This document shows, piece by piece, positions 1 through 10,152 of a stretch of 64,000 nucleotides of DNA. A program made the translations under genes and the position numbers. Position 1 is the first letter of the stretch. Every line of letters begins with the position of its first letter. Source of the stretch: Malaya genurostris (lineage: Eukaryota > Arthropoda > Insecta > Diptera > Culicidae); assembly GCF_030247185.1 (NCBI RefSeq), contig NC_080572.1, forward strand, positions 302,795,656-302,859,655. Direction: 5' to 3'. Under the pieces are notes generated by a model. The model did no database searches and was not told where the DNA came from. It worked only from the letters and a program-made list of their open reading frames with translations.

Positions 1-786
1 GAAAAAAAAACTAACACAAGGTCGAGCCAAACCAAACAAGTTTCAATGTTTCAATGGGATGTAGTTTAACAAACCACAGACTGGCAACAACTCGAGTCGG
101 TGTGGGAGGTGGTTGTAGAACGTTGCATTATGCACCGTTGCCCCCAATTCTTGTGACAGATAGTGCGAATGTGTTTTACGAACAGGGATGCCAACTAAAT
201 GAGAGTAAAGCTTGACATTGATGGTACATTTTTGGTACATCCTAAGACATTTGCATTTTGCATTTGATTTGTCTAGCAGAATGTCTTATTTTGTCTGAAT
301 AAATCAAAACCGACTCAAAAATTAACGAAAATGTTTCCAAATCGTTCATTGCATCGATTGAATTATCGTTCGTTAGTACTTCGTTGTGGTATAAATCGTC
401 AAATCACGGAATAACTACTGCACATTCTCTTGTATGACTTTGCAAATAGCAAACATTGTTCTTGTACTGTATTTCGTAACTCTTCTCTCAACGGTTGTGC
501 GATTGAAAAAGCACACTTTGCTTGAATGATGTGCAACAAGTTTCTTGTTTCTAATATGTTTCAGAGTAGTAATATTTGTTAAGTGAAAACAGGAAGTAAA
601 ACTGCTCAAATGAACACAGTTGTACAGTCAGTTAAAAAAACCGAAGTGGAACTTAATCCCTTCAGGAGTTGGTTTTACAAGCAGTAATATGAATGATATT
701 TACATTTTTACAAAAACGAGTGAAAAATAACCGTTTTGTAGCAATTGTGAAACGTACCAATTTTAGTTCCTTAAGTTGTTACAATT
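1..786. other. No recognisable gene or repeat
   Basis: AT-rich sequence with only short, low-complexity open frames on both strands. I see no splice-supported exon, RNA gene or repeat that recurs elsewhere in the window. Confidence 0.5.
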
Positions 787-1096
787 GTTCCTATGGGTTG
801 TTATCGAAAATTGTCAAACCTTTACCACCGGGCAGCACCCCTTACGCATGTCCGATTTAGCTCAAATTTTGCATGAAGGCTTTTTTCGAGGTGCTTAAAC
901 TTTTGAGCACTAGAACTTAACAAAAATAGAAGTTGTCGGTTACGTCACTTATACAATCATATATCTGGAACCAAAAGTCACAACCATTTGATTTTCGAAC
1001 TTGATCAATGGCCCGACAGTAGCTTTCAAACGAGCCCAAGTTTGTTAAAATCGGTTCAGCAATCTCTGAGAAAATTGAGCACGTTAAAATAGAACG
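787..1096 (-). repeat. Family B repeat fragment
   Basis: Inverted, truncated copy of the family B element found whole at 21411-22566 and 53686-54821. Shared blocks include 'cgggcagcaccccttacg', 'gtcggttacgtcacttat' and 'gatcaatggcccgacagt'. It preserves the uninterrupted CACCCCTTACGC site into which the hAT-like element at 34074-36902 inserted in another copy. Confidence 0.8.
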
Positions 1097-2084
1097 CTTT
1101 TTGTCGGTTACGGTTACGGCTTTAGCCGCTAGTGAAAGCAGGTTGCTCGATTAAACTACCTTGCATGTGAGATATGACTATAATTGAATGGGGTGGCGCC
1201 CGAGCATAGCTGAACATAATCGGTTCTTCCGTTCTATTAGGCTGTTTTGTTCGTGTATTTGACATGCAGAGTAGTTTAGTTAACAAAACGATTTCCGGAT
1301 ATGAAATGGCTACGGGTTTGAGTCCCGTCTTTTTGGTAGCTATTTTTGATGAATAGCCACGTCCTTCGAGTCCAAGAAAAAAGAAACAAGTATTCGACAT
1401 CCTCGGCTGAAGTAAAACGTCAGAACATTCTACATCAAACGAAACAAGTGAAAATAGGATGGTGTCAATTTCGGACTATAAGGCGGGTGAGGTATAATTT
1501 TCCAAACACTTTTATTCAAAAGTAGTATTCTACTGGATCCGCAACATGGCCGAACGTTGCAGTGATGAAAATAACAATAGTTTTAAATTGGATCAGCACC
1601 ATACTCAGAAAACATCTTAAATTATATTTGTTTTATATCTTCTAGATAATTGATTTGCTCAAGATGACTCAGTGTTACAAAGCCTCCGAGGCGCCGCTAG
1701 CTGAATGTAATCGCTGAATCGTTTGTCCGATCTACTCAACGATAGATTTCTTTGCAGTGGTGGTGGGCGCACTTCGTTCGCGTCCCTTGTAGCCATTTCA
1801 TTCAAGTAGCGATTCGTCAGCAATGCTATCGTTTTTCATCAGTTTATATCTCATTGCGAACTTAAATCGTGATGAAATTTTACTATCAATGGAATGCGAA
1901 TGTGAAAAAGGAGAACGAATAAGTCAGTCTGAACAGGTTTTGGGTGCTCTGGTGTGTCGAGTGTGAAACTTAAAAAAATAACATTAATTTCCAATATTAA
2001 AAGATGATTTCGCTTATTCGTTCATGATGGGACTTTGAGGAATATGTAAATAAATTTCATTCAGTAAAAACCGGTTTTCATAAT
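1097..2084. other. No recognisable gene
   Basis: Nothing supportable. Short open frames lack splice context or recognisable motifs, and no repeat shared with the rest of the window was noticed. Confidence 0.4.
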
Positions 2085-3535
2085 CTTAGATTGGAATGAA
2101 AAGTCTCTTGGTCCCATACAAAATTCCTGAATAATATTTTCATCCGACTTCCGGTTCCGGAGTTATGGGGTAAAATGTGCAAAAAAATGAAAATATGTAT
2201 TCTAACTTTTCTCATAGATGGCGCGACCGATTTTCACAAACTTAGGTTCAAATGAAAGTTCCTGATGTCCCATACGTAATTTCTGAATTTCATCCGGATC
2301 CGACTTCCGGATCCGGAAATATAGGGTAAAGTGCGTTAAAAATTTTATACCATCACTGAAAAGAGCGAAAAACCGCAAAAAGTTTTCTAAATCGACCTCA
2401 AATCTTCTCCAATTGATAGTTTTTATCAGTAGACGTTCAAATAAACCGATTAATTTGAAGAATGGCACAGTACTATATATGATAGTATGATTGAAATGAG
2501 AAAGACATCATTACACCACTAGGTGAATTAAAACAGGTTTTTGCATTAACTTTTCTCGGAGATGGCAGAACCGATTTTCACAAACTGAGATTCAAATTAA
2601 AGGTCTTATGGTCCCATACAAAGTTTCTGCATATTATTAGCATCCAACTTCCGGCTCCGGAAACATGGGGTAAAATGCACAAAAAATTGTAATAAGTGTG
2701 CACCAATTCTCAGAAATGGCTAAACCGATTTTTAAAAGCTTGTATCCAAATGAAAGATCTTATGATCTCATCCAAATTCTTGAATTTTGTTTAGATGAGA
2801 CTTCCGATTCCGGAGTTATGGGATAAAATGAACAAAAAATAAAAACTTGCGTACTGATTTTTCTCAAGGATGGCGTGACCGATTATTACAAACTTAGATT
2901 TAAATAAATTGTCTGATGATTCTATACAAATCATCTGAATTCATCTAGATATAACTTCCGAGAACGGAATAATAGGATAAAGTGTGTTAAAAAATTTAAA
3001 CCATCACTTATATGGGCGAAATTTCTAATCTGGCTTCGAAACTTCTCCATTCGATAGTCATTGTCTCTGGACGGCAAAAAAACTGATTACGGTACCCGAT
3101 TCCCGAATCCGGAGGCACCGGAAATAGTGGTCATATTTTCCCATATGGATCTCACTCACTTTTCTCAGCTATGGTTCGACCGATTTTCACAAACTTACAT
3201 TCAAATAAAAGGTCTTGTGGTCCCATACGGAATTCCTGAATTTTATCCGGATCCGACTTCCAGTTCCGGAATTATAGGGTGAAATGTGTTTAAATTTTGA
3301 TACTATTACTTAAAGAGGCGAAACAAAAATCGTAAAAAAAAATCTAAATCAATATTTAAACTACTCCAATCGGTAGTCATTTTCAGTAGACGGCCAAACA
3401 AAACGATTACGATTATTTTTTCAAGAATCGAAGAAAGTTATGTTGAAGAATACCACAGTATTATTTATGATAGTATGATTGATATGAGAAAGGCATCGAT
3501 ATACCACTAGGTGGATTCAAACCGGTTTTTAAGAC
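2085..3535 (+). repeat. Family A repeat: tandem degenerate ~150-bp units
   Basis: At least six degenerate units in tandem. Each holds a block like 'acttttctcagagatggc', then 'cgattttcacaaactta', 'ggtcttatggtcccatac' and 'gacttccggttccgg', ending in 'ggggtaaaatgtgc'. Two terminal modules with CACTAGGTG(G/A)ATT follow, near 2514 and 3517. The same units recur at 14380-15605 and, inverted, at 31738-32050. Short ORFs through the array are by-products. Confidence 0.8.
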
Positions 3536-3800
3536 TTAGTTGGCTCAGAAATGATTAACCCGATTTTAGATAACTTAGGCTTGTTTGAAAGCTACTGTTA
3601 GGCTATTGATCAAGTTCCAAGATCAAATGGCTGTCACTGCTGGTTTCGGAGATATCGAATTTTTTTTTAAGATTACACAATATCTCAATGTTTCATGCTT
3701 TTCTAAGACATTTAGTATCAAAAAAAGTATACGATCTCGGAAGTCTCAAAATTATTCCCAGTTGATTTAAAAAAAATCCCAGATCCGGACGTTTCATGCA
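3536..3800 (+). repeat. Family B repeat fragment
   Basis: Contains the family B blocks 'gcttgtttgaaagctactg' and 'gatcaagttccaagatcaaa', followed by the hairpin-rich segment ('atctcaatgtttcatgc') seen in the full copies. It is truncated on both sides. Confidence 0.6.
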
Positions 3801-4335
3801 TTTCTAAGATATTTGACATAAAAAAATCTTTAGTTGTGCGTTTTTTTACGCGGACTTCCGAAGTTACGCGATTTTTTGCGCTGGTTTTTTACGCGGTACG
3901 CATCCCCTGCGTAAAAAGAGACCTCAGTGTAAGTGATAATATAATTGTATTTAAGCTTCAGAAAGAAATTCTACAATTCAAACTCATCGCAATCCGTTTG
4001 TCACAAATTAGGAGGCCAGAAATTTAGCAGTTTTTCAGTTCAATTGCAAAAGAAAACGGGCATCAGAAGTAGAAGACTTCTTGTGCATAAATCAGTAAGC
4101 ACAATATCAGATGTTTTTATATATCAAAAACCTGTTGAGCGTGTTTTGATACGACAAAAATTATCTTTGTCGCACTAGACAACTTTAAAGTTGTAATCGA
4201 CCGGATGGATCACAGCAGGCTGTGTTCATTGCATTTTAATAGGACTGCTTTCAGTAACGTTTTTTCTACATACATCAGAGTAGCCACTGATTGGTAGAAC
4301 ATCTCCATGGTAAGGAAAACGGAATCTTCCGAATA
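3801..4335. other. No recognisable gene
   Basis: Low-complexity AT-rich DNA with overlapping short ORFs that have no recognisable domain. Confidence 0.4.
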
Positions 4336-4530
4336 TTTATGTAATGATGTCAAAAAGCAAAGTCTTCCTTTCGTGGAATTTGACCTTTCTGTTTCAACAG
4401 ATTTCGCAGCCGATTGATAGAGTACAGAATTATTACATGGCTAGTACTACGATCCTACTGACACTGAGAATCAGTCCAGGAAGGGGCTCGAACATACGAC
4501 AATTGGCTTGTATTTAATTTAGAGCAACCA
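4336..4530 (-). repeat. tRNA-derived SINE copy (SINE 1), minus strand
   Basis: Reverse complement matches the copy at 41810-42045 over a long block: 'ctgttgaaac', 'ggatcgtagtactagcca' and 'gactttgctttt'. A B-box-like GTTCGAGCCCC reads on the minus strand near 4495. It is degenerate and lacks the exact 5' end. Confidence 0.65.
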
Positions 4531-5640
4531 ATTAACGATTTTTCATAGGCAGTTTGTATTTTGTTTTTAATGATAGATTCTCCTTCTGTATTAATAATAT
4601 TGCAAGCATGACCGAAACCACAATCTATTTCAAAAGCAGCAATAATGTAAATAATTAGAAAAAACACAAGTGTTTTTTTCTTAAATTTCGCATCCAAAGA
4701 TTCAAAGACCAATCGTAATAATTGAATGCAATATAAAATGAAGCAAAACATCTCTTTATTCGACCAACAATAGTCAGTTCTAAAAACAAAAGGCATGAAG
4801 TGTACTCGAGCTTATTAGAAAGAGCCCACTGTAGAGCATAATTAATGCATAATAGCCGGTAAACAGTGTTCCTGGTCGATAATTCATCCCGGACCAGGAG
4901 AAAGGCAATTAAATCCATCTGTCTGCTCCGTTTAGCCATTTATCAACAGTTGAAATTGCATCCGAGAACCACTGCAGAAGCTGCCAACATCTTCCTTTCG
5001 CTTTTGCCGCATTATTCATTTTACAGCGAGTGGGAAAACCGCAACAAACATAAAGTGACAGAAGGAATGTAATGCGAAGGAGTGTCGTCCATTTGGTCGA
5101 TGGAGAACCAGAAAATCACCGCACCTCACTTTAGCTAAATCACACTACGTGGTGAAAACCGGAGCGAATGTGACTGCAGTAAGTGCAGCACCTTCAAACC
5201 CTCGCACAAGTTGCAATCAATGTTGCAACACTAAAAAGTAGGTTCCATTTTGTCATCAGCAGCATTCGTATCTTTCACGAAATCTGGTTTAAAAGGGGGA
5301 TTTTCTTTTCACCAAACCAAACAGGAATGCAAATGAAGGTTCACACGAACGCGAATGGGGATTTATAATCTCGAAGTTCTTTGGTCTTACTTACTTACTT
5401 TACCAGAAGCTTTCGGTCATTTTAATTTTACCGCCGTGCGTTGCGATGAAATTGAAAGCAACGACATTTTACTACGCTACTACTATCAAGATCATCTTAC
5501 CACATCAACTTCCTTGATACCAATCTCGTTGAAGTGATGTTTAACTAGAAAAAACATAAACTGTATGCCATCACTCTTTCAAGCCTTAGCTGGCATTTGC
5601 TTCGGTGACAACACACGTTTCGAAAAGGCAGTGGTCGCAA
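4531..5640. other. No recognisable gene
   Basis: Several 60-110 codon open frames on both strands have no recognisable motif or splice-supported continuation. I do not call them genes. Confidence 0.4.
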
Positions 5641-5657
5641 TTCGTCCTATTACTTAC

Positions 5658-5789
5658 ATGATCCAAATCAACGGCTTAATCGGCTGCCACAGCTCCCATC
5701 CAAAGTGATCCTTGATGGACGCTGTCAGCTCAAAGGCATCCAAGCGTACAGTCTCACCACAATTAAAACAATTAAACACTTTAGTTTCG
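5658..5789 (-). CDS. Candidate internal exon of an unidentified host gene (weak)
   Basis: On the minus strand a 132-nt open frame is bounded by an acceptor-like TTACAG (ending at 5790) and a strong donor, GTAAGTA (beginning at 5657). It encodes about 43 residues including LDAFELTASIKDHFGWELW, which looks like normal protein composition rather than repeat translation. In that frame a TAG lies just upstream of the acceptor and no ATG is inside, so as coding it must be internal. Alternatively it is a 5'UTR exon: upstream, near 5880-5895, TCAGTTCG and TCAGTG resemble insect initiator sequences. No family recognised and no partner exon found in the window. Confidence 0.3.
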
Positions 5790-5899
5790 CTGTAACGGCG
5801 CAGTAATAAACACTATTCGCACTATTCGACCGATAATCAACCCTTTCGATACGACACCTTCCGAGTCTCAACACGAACTGATCACTGACCGACACGGAA

Positions 5900-7249
5900 C
5901 GAACAGTTTTAGATTAAAAACCACTCTTGTGGCAGTGGTAGTAGGCCGGTATTGCACTTGCTTTGCTTGCCATGATCGTAAGTTCAAAACTATCGGCAAT
6001 CGAAGGAGCCTAAGAATTCGATGGTCACCACGCTTCGTTATCCCCGCTTATCGAACAGCCGCGACCGAGCGAGGAACGGTTCGTTCGGTAATTGGGTTCT
6101 ATAAGGAGGACACTCGAAAGGTTGGGTTCGAAAAACTGAAATTCGATATTGACCGGGTGATGGATGAAAATGTTGATTCTTATGAAACAGGTTTCCGAAG
6201 CCGAACAAAAAAAATTATGCAAGAATTGAAACCTTTCTCGTGCCAAAAATCGTTATGCAAACAGAGTTGATCAGTAGAGGTTCGTTCCACTATCACAGCG
6301 TATGACAATTCTTTTTTATGACGCAATAATTCACAGTTTGAAAAAGATTTTTTAGTGACATGCATTGCTGTTTGCCTGAAAGTTTTTAACTTGAATAATG
6401 CAATTGTTGCAGTCTTGAAAAGCTGTTTTAACTATCTGAGCCAGATTCACGCCATAATTGGTTGAGTTTTTTGTTGATTTGACAAAAAACACGCCGAGCA
6501 ATTCGATAATTTTTTTAGTACGTACTTTGAACCTATTATGTTTCGAATACAGTCACAACTGTTAAAATTTAATAAAACAAATTACTACTAGCTTCTTTAA
6601 ATATCAAATTCGTATTTCAGTAACAATTCGATAATATTGATAACACAAATTAATGAGTAATCTCGGTATATTTACTTTGAATTGTTTTTTTTTGTTTTTC
6701 TCATAAAAAAAGACCAAGTAATCACAGTGAACACCAAATTTGAAATGAACCATTCGGATCAGTTCGTCAAGATGATGGCTGAAGCGATTTTTATAAACTC
6801 CAGGTTCAAATGAAAGGTTAGAATACGTTAGGTTCAAATCCGAACTCTGAAAAAGTTAAAGTAAAGTCTAGTTTACAGGCCGGTTTCTCTGGCTTTCTCA
6901 AAGATAATTCAGAAGAAAGTGAAAAAGTGAGAATGAATGTGCTGAATAGAAAATTAGAGACACTCGATTGGATAACGGAAATTGTGTTAGGTAGTTCTAC
7001 TGTAATAGTAGGCTGTGCAAAAAGGATTCTTTCGACAAATGAAGTCGTGTTTTAAGCAAAAGTGAAAACAATGTATGGAATTTATCACAAAATCTTGATA
7101 CAAATAAACGATCTTATAGTCTCATAGTCATCTTCTGCTGGGTTTCATCTGAACTCGGAATCCGTTTCTGAAGATCACTAGAAGAACGTAAGAACAGTTT
7201 ATTATTCCCAAATAAAGGGCGATTGTTAAGTGGTATAGGAATTGATTTT
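5900..7249. other. Mostly featureless; family A debris
   Basis: Around 6735-6830 a decayed family A unit is visible ('ttcggatcagttcgtcaag', 'ggttcaaatgaaaggtt'). The 113-codon open frame at 5929-6270 begins with GTG and has no recognisable domain. Confidence 0.4.
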
Positions 7250-7325
7250 CAAAAAAACCTGTTTTAATCCACCTAGTGGTGTAATGATGCCTTTCTCATA
7301 TTACTCATAACATCATAAATGTTAC
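7250..7325 (-). repeat. Family A/B terminal module, inverted
   Basis: Reads 'cctgttttaatccaccta' then 'gtggtgtaatgatgcctt', the reverse complement of the 3' module at 15560-15600. It is an isolated end of a family A element. Confidence 0.75.
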
Positions 7326-7476
7326 TGTGGAATTCGCAGAAACAACTGTTCAATGAAAAGAAAAAGAAAAGTTTAATCTAACAAAATCATGTTTAGCCTG
7401 TAGTTCCGGAACCGGAAGTAGTATCCACAACAAATTTAGGAATTCCATATGAAACTGACTTTTCTGTGGAATCTAT

Positions 7477-7852
7477 ACTGCCCATACTCGCATATCAGTC
7501 CCATATCGATTTTCGTCAGTTTTGAGTTAGCTTGAGGAATGAAATCTATCCTCAATATACCTTCAGAAATTGAAATAAAATTTGAGGGTTTGTTCAGTAA
7601 AATGTGAAAAAAATATTAACCCATGTCTGTCCCATATGCAAAGTACCCGCATGTCCCACTCAGTGCAAATTTCAATAATTTCATTTGTTGCAATATTGGA
7701 ATAGCAAAGGTGTATTACCGATATTTCATGTAATAATGCCATTATTTAGCATTAGGTAGCACAATAAATCAAATAATTCTGAAATAAAATTTAAATCGTC
7801 TTTTTCTCGATATGCCGACTGATATGCGGACTGATATGCGAGTATGGGCAGT
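7477..7852. repeat. Short inverted repeat, 24-bp perfect arms
   Basis: Arms 7477-7500 and 7829-7852 are perfect reverse complements around 'cccatactcgcatatcag'. The right arm is preceded by direct repeats of 'gatatgcggact' type. The spacer of about 330 bp is non-coding. It could be a small foldback element. Confidence 0.6.
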
Positions 7853-8123
7853 GTGCGCTTGTGAAAATCGATTTTGTCATCTTGAAGAAAAGTTAGTGAG
7901 ATTCTATTTGCAGTTTTTGATCATTATTTCCAATACTTGTAGTAGGAACATTATTATTATTATTGTTATAATTGATATCCCTACACGACCGGCACGGTAT
8001 TGCTGAGCTACCGGTTGTGAAAATTGCATTTACATTGCGAAGCTTGGAATTCCGATATATGTTTATTTTTTGCAAATAATTTCAATTCATTCTCATTCTT
8101 TTATTCTTTTGGTCGCACTTATC

Positions 8124-8136
8124 ATAAAATAGCTAA
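8124..8136. other. Target-site duplication, left copy (LINE)
   Basis: ATAAAATAGCTAA, identical to 14164-14176. The pair defines the ends of the retrotransposon. Confidence 0.92.
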
Positions 8137-8838
8137 TCATTCAGTAAAAACCATTCAAGCGAAGAGGTTGTGTTTCGATTGTACTGGCTCGTGAGTTAAC
8201 GGCTGCTACCGAGACAATTCTAAGCTTCAGGTAGTTAAACTGCCCATAGCAAACGCAATATTCGGGGCGTTTCCCGACTGGAAAGCTAGCAACGAAGGCC
8301 ATCCCGTTCATACGCACAGAGGTGTAGAAACACAGAGGTGCGAGAGCATAGAAGTGACGAGTCACAGAGGTGCCATCGCATAAAGGTGCGAAGACGAAGG
8401 GGTGCAAAGGCACAAAGGTGCTAAAGCAACCCAGTGCTGATCTACCAGGTACCAGAATTTGTACGCTGCGTAGGATCAAAAGAGACGGCATATATCGCGA
8501 GGTGCTACACTGCAAGCATCGCATTTGATCGCCACCAAGAGCAAAAGCACTGTACCTGGGGTCAGGTACAGGCAGCACAGCAAGTGCAGTGGTGTTCACA
8601 ACGACGGCAGAGCAACTGAGATAGCAGTAAACGACAGAAGACTGCCAATTGGAAACAGCAGAAGACTGCCAATTGGAAATCGTTGGAAGAGCTTCACGTC
8701 GTTCTTCACGATAAAGGAACAGAGACATCAGCTACAAGGTAGATTTAATTTAATTTATTTTTTATTTCTTATATCTGAAATTTTACTAAACATAAGTTTT
8801 TATTTTGGTATTATTAATTTACAAAAAAATTTAATGTA
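8137..8838 (+). promoter_or_regulatory. 5' leader / presumed internal promoter of the LINE
   Basis: Non-coding leader. Between about 8320 and 8425 it holds a degenerate short tandem repeat built on 'cacagaggtgc' / 'cataaaggtgcgaag' / 'caaaggcacaaaggtgc'. LINE families of this kind use internal promoters, so the promoter is expected here; no core element was proven. A 195-codon open frame on the opposite strand (8141-8728) is a shadow of this leader. Confidence 0.55.
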
Positions 8839-10152
8839 ATGGATGATCTCATGGAAGATCATCCGAATCCGATTCCGGATACTAGTAAGAGTTTAAATAC
8901 TCCGAGGGCTAAACATTATCCACAGGGTGCCACTGGGCCATGGATAGTCTATCTTCGAAAAAAAGAAAAGATTTTAAATTTGATGCAAATTACCAAGGAT
9001 TTGACATCACATTTCTCTGAAGTTAAAGAAATATGTAAAGTTAATAGAGATAAAATTCGAGTTGTTGTCAATGACTTGAAACAGGCGAACGAAATTGTAA
9101 CCTGTAAATTATTTTCTGTTGAATATCGAGTTTACATTCCATCGAAGGAGGTGGAAATTGACGGTGTTGTGACTGAAGCAAGTCTGACGGCCGATGATTT
9201 ACTTAAAAATGGAGTTGGTCGTTTTAAAAACTCCATGCTTGAGGGAGTTAAGATACTCGAGTGCAAGCAATTGTACTCAGCATCTATTGTCGATGGAAAA
9301 AAATCGTATCGTCCCTCAGATTCGTTTCGTGTAACATTTGCCGGATCTGCGTTGCCTAGCCATGTCTATATCGATAAAATTCGTCTTCCTGTTCGGCTTT
9401 TCGTACCGCATGTTATGAATTGCACGAACTGTAAAAAATTCGGGCATACAGCTACTTACTGTAGTAATAAGTCCAAATGTATCAAATGTCAAGGGCCTCA
9501 TAAGGATAATCTTTGCGATAAAAATGTTGAAAAATGTGTTTATTGTGGGGAGAGACCTCATGATGATCTTTCAGTGTGCGCTGCATTTAAGCTGCGTAAA
9601 GACAAAATGAAGCTTTCTTTAAAAGCACGGTCTAAGCGCACATATGCAGAAATGCTCAAAACGGTCATACATGTCTCCCCTTTGGAAACCGAAAACGGTT
9701 TTTCAAATCTTGCGGAGCCAGAGGAATCTGACTCTGACGGAAATAGTGAAGATACCTCGTTTGTCACTCCTCAAGGGTCTGTTAAGAGGAGATTAACAAA
9801 CCACAAAATACCAAAAAAGACACCTAAAATTATACCTTCAAAAAAAGATCCCCGTGTTAAAGCTAAAAAGCCAAATTTAAAACCAAAAACTGTGCCTCCT
9901 GGTTTGTCAAATTCACAAACCAATCCAGAAACTAGCTCAAGGAAAGACAATAATCCAGTGGGCTCCGTTTCACATTCACCAACAGGATTACTTAAGTTTT
10001 CGGAAATTGTAGAATGGATTTTCGCAGCATTCAATATTTCTGAACCTCTAAAGACTATCATAACGGCATTCCTTCCAATAGCTAGAACTTTTTTGAAACA
10101 GTTATCAGCTCAATGGCCAGTTCTTTCAGGTTTTGTATCATTTGATGGATAA
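8839..10152 (+). CDS. LINE ORF1: gag-like nucleic-acid-binding protein
   Basis: 437 aa. ORF1 proteins of I-group elements coat the element's RNA and accompany it to target DNA. Three zinc knuckles lie centrally, beginning near residue 195: CTNCKKFGHTATYC, CIKCQGPHKDNLC and CVYCGERPHDDLSVC. A basic, Ser/Pro-rich tail follows, with a Glu/Asp-Ser acidic patch (EEPEESDSDG-like, near residue 295) and a hydrophobic C-terminus. The ATG at 8839 is the first after the leader. The stop codon at 10150-10152 overlaps the ORF2 ATG (ATGGATAA), a layout suiting termination-reinitiation. The frame is uninterrupted. Confidence 0.92.
   Translation: MDDLMEDHPNPIPDTSKSLNTPRAKHYPQGATGPWIVYLRKKEKILNLMQITKDLTSHFSEVKEICKVNRDKIRVVVNDLKQANEIVTCKLFSVEYRVYIPSKEVEIDGVVTEASLTADDLLKNGVGRFKNSMLEGVKILECKQLYSASIVDGKKSYRPSDSFRVTFAGSALPSHVYIDKIRLPVRLFVPHVMNCTNCKKFGHTATYCSNKSKCIKCQGPHKDNLCDKNVEKCVYCGERPHDDLSVCAAFKLRKDKMKLSLKARSKRTYAEMLKTVIHVSPLETENGFSNLAEPEESDSDGNSEDTSFVTPQGSVKRRLTNHKIPKKTPKIIPSKKDPRVKAKKPNLKPKTVPPGLSNSQTNPETSSRKDNNPVGSVSHSPTGLLKFSEIVEWIFAAFNISEPLKTIITAFLPIARTFLKQLSAQWPVLSGFVSFDG

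Noticed and set aside
5929..6270. 113-codon plus-strand frame
   Set aside because: GTG start, no recognisable motif, overlapped by frames on the other strand; treated as chance.
8141..8728. 195-codon open frame on the minus strand
   Set aside because: It is the antisense of the LINE 5' leader with repeated 'gcacctntgtg' words; no domain, and explained by the element.
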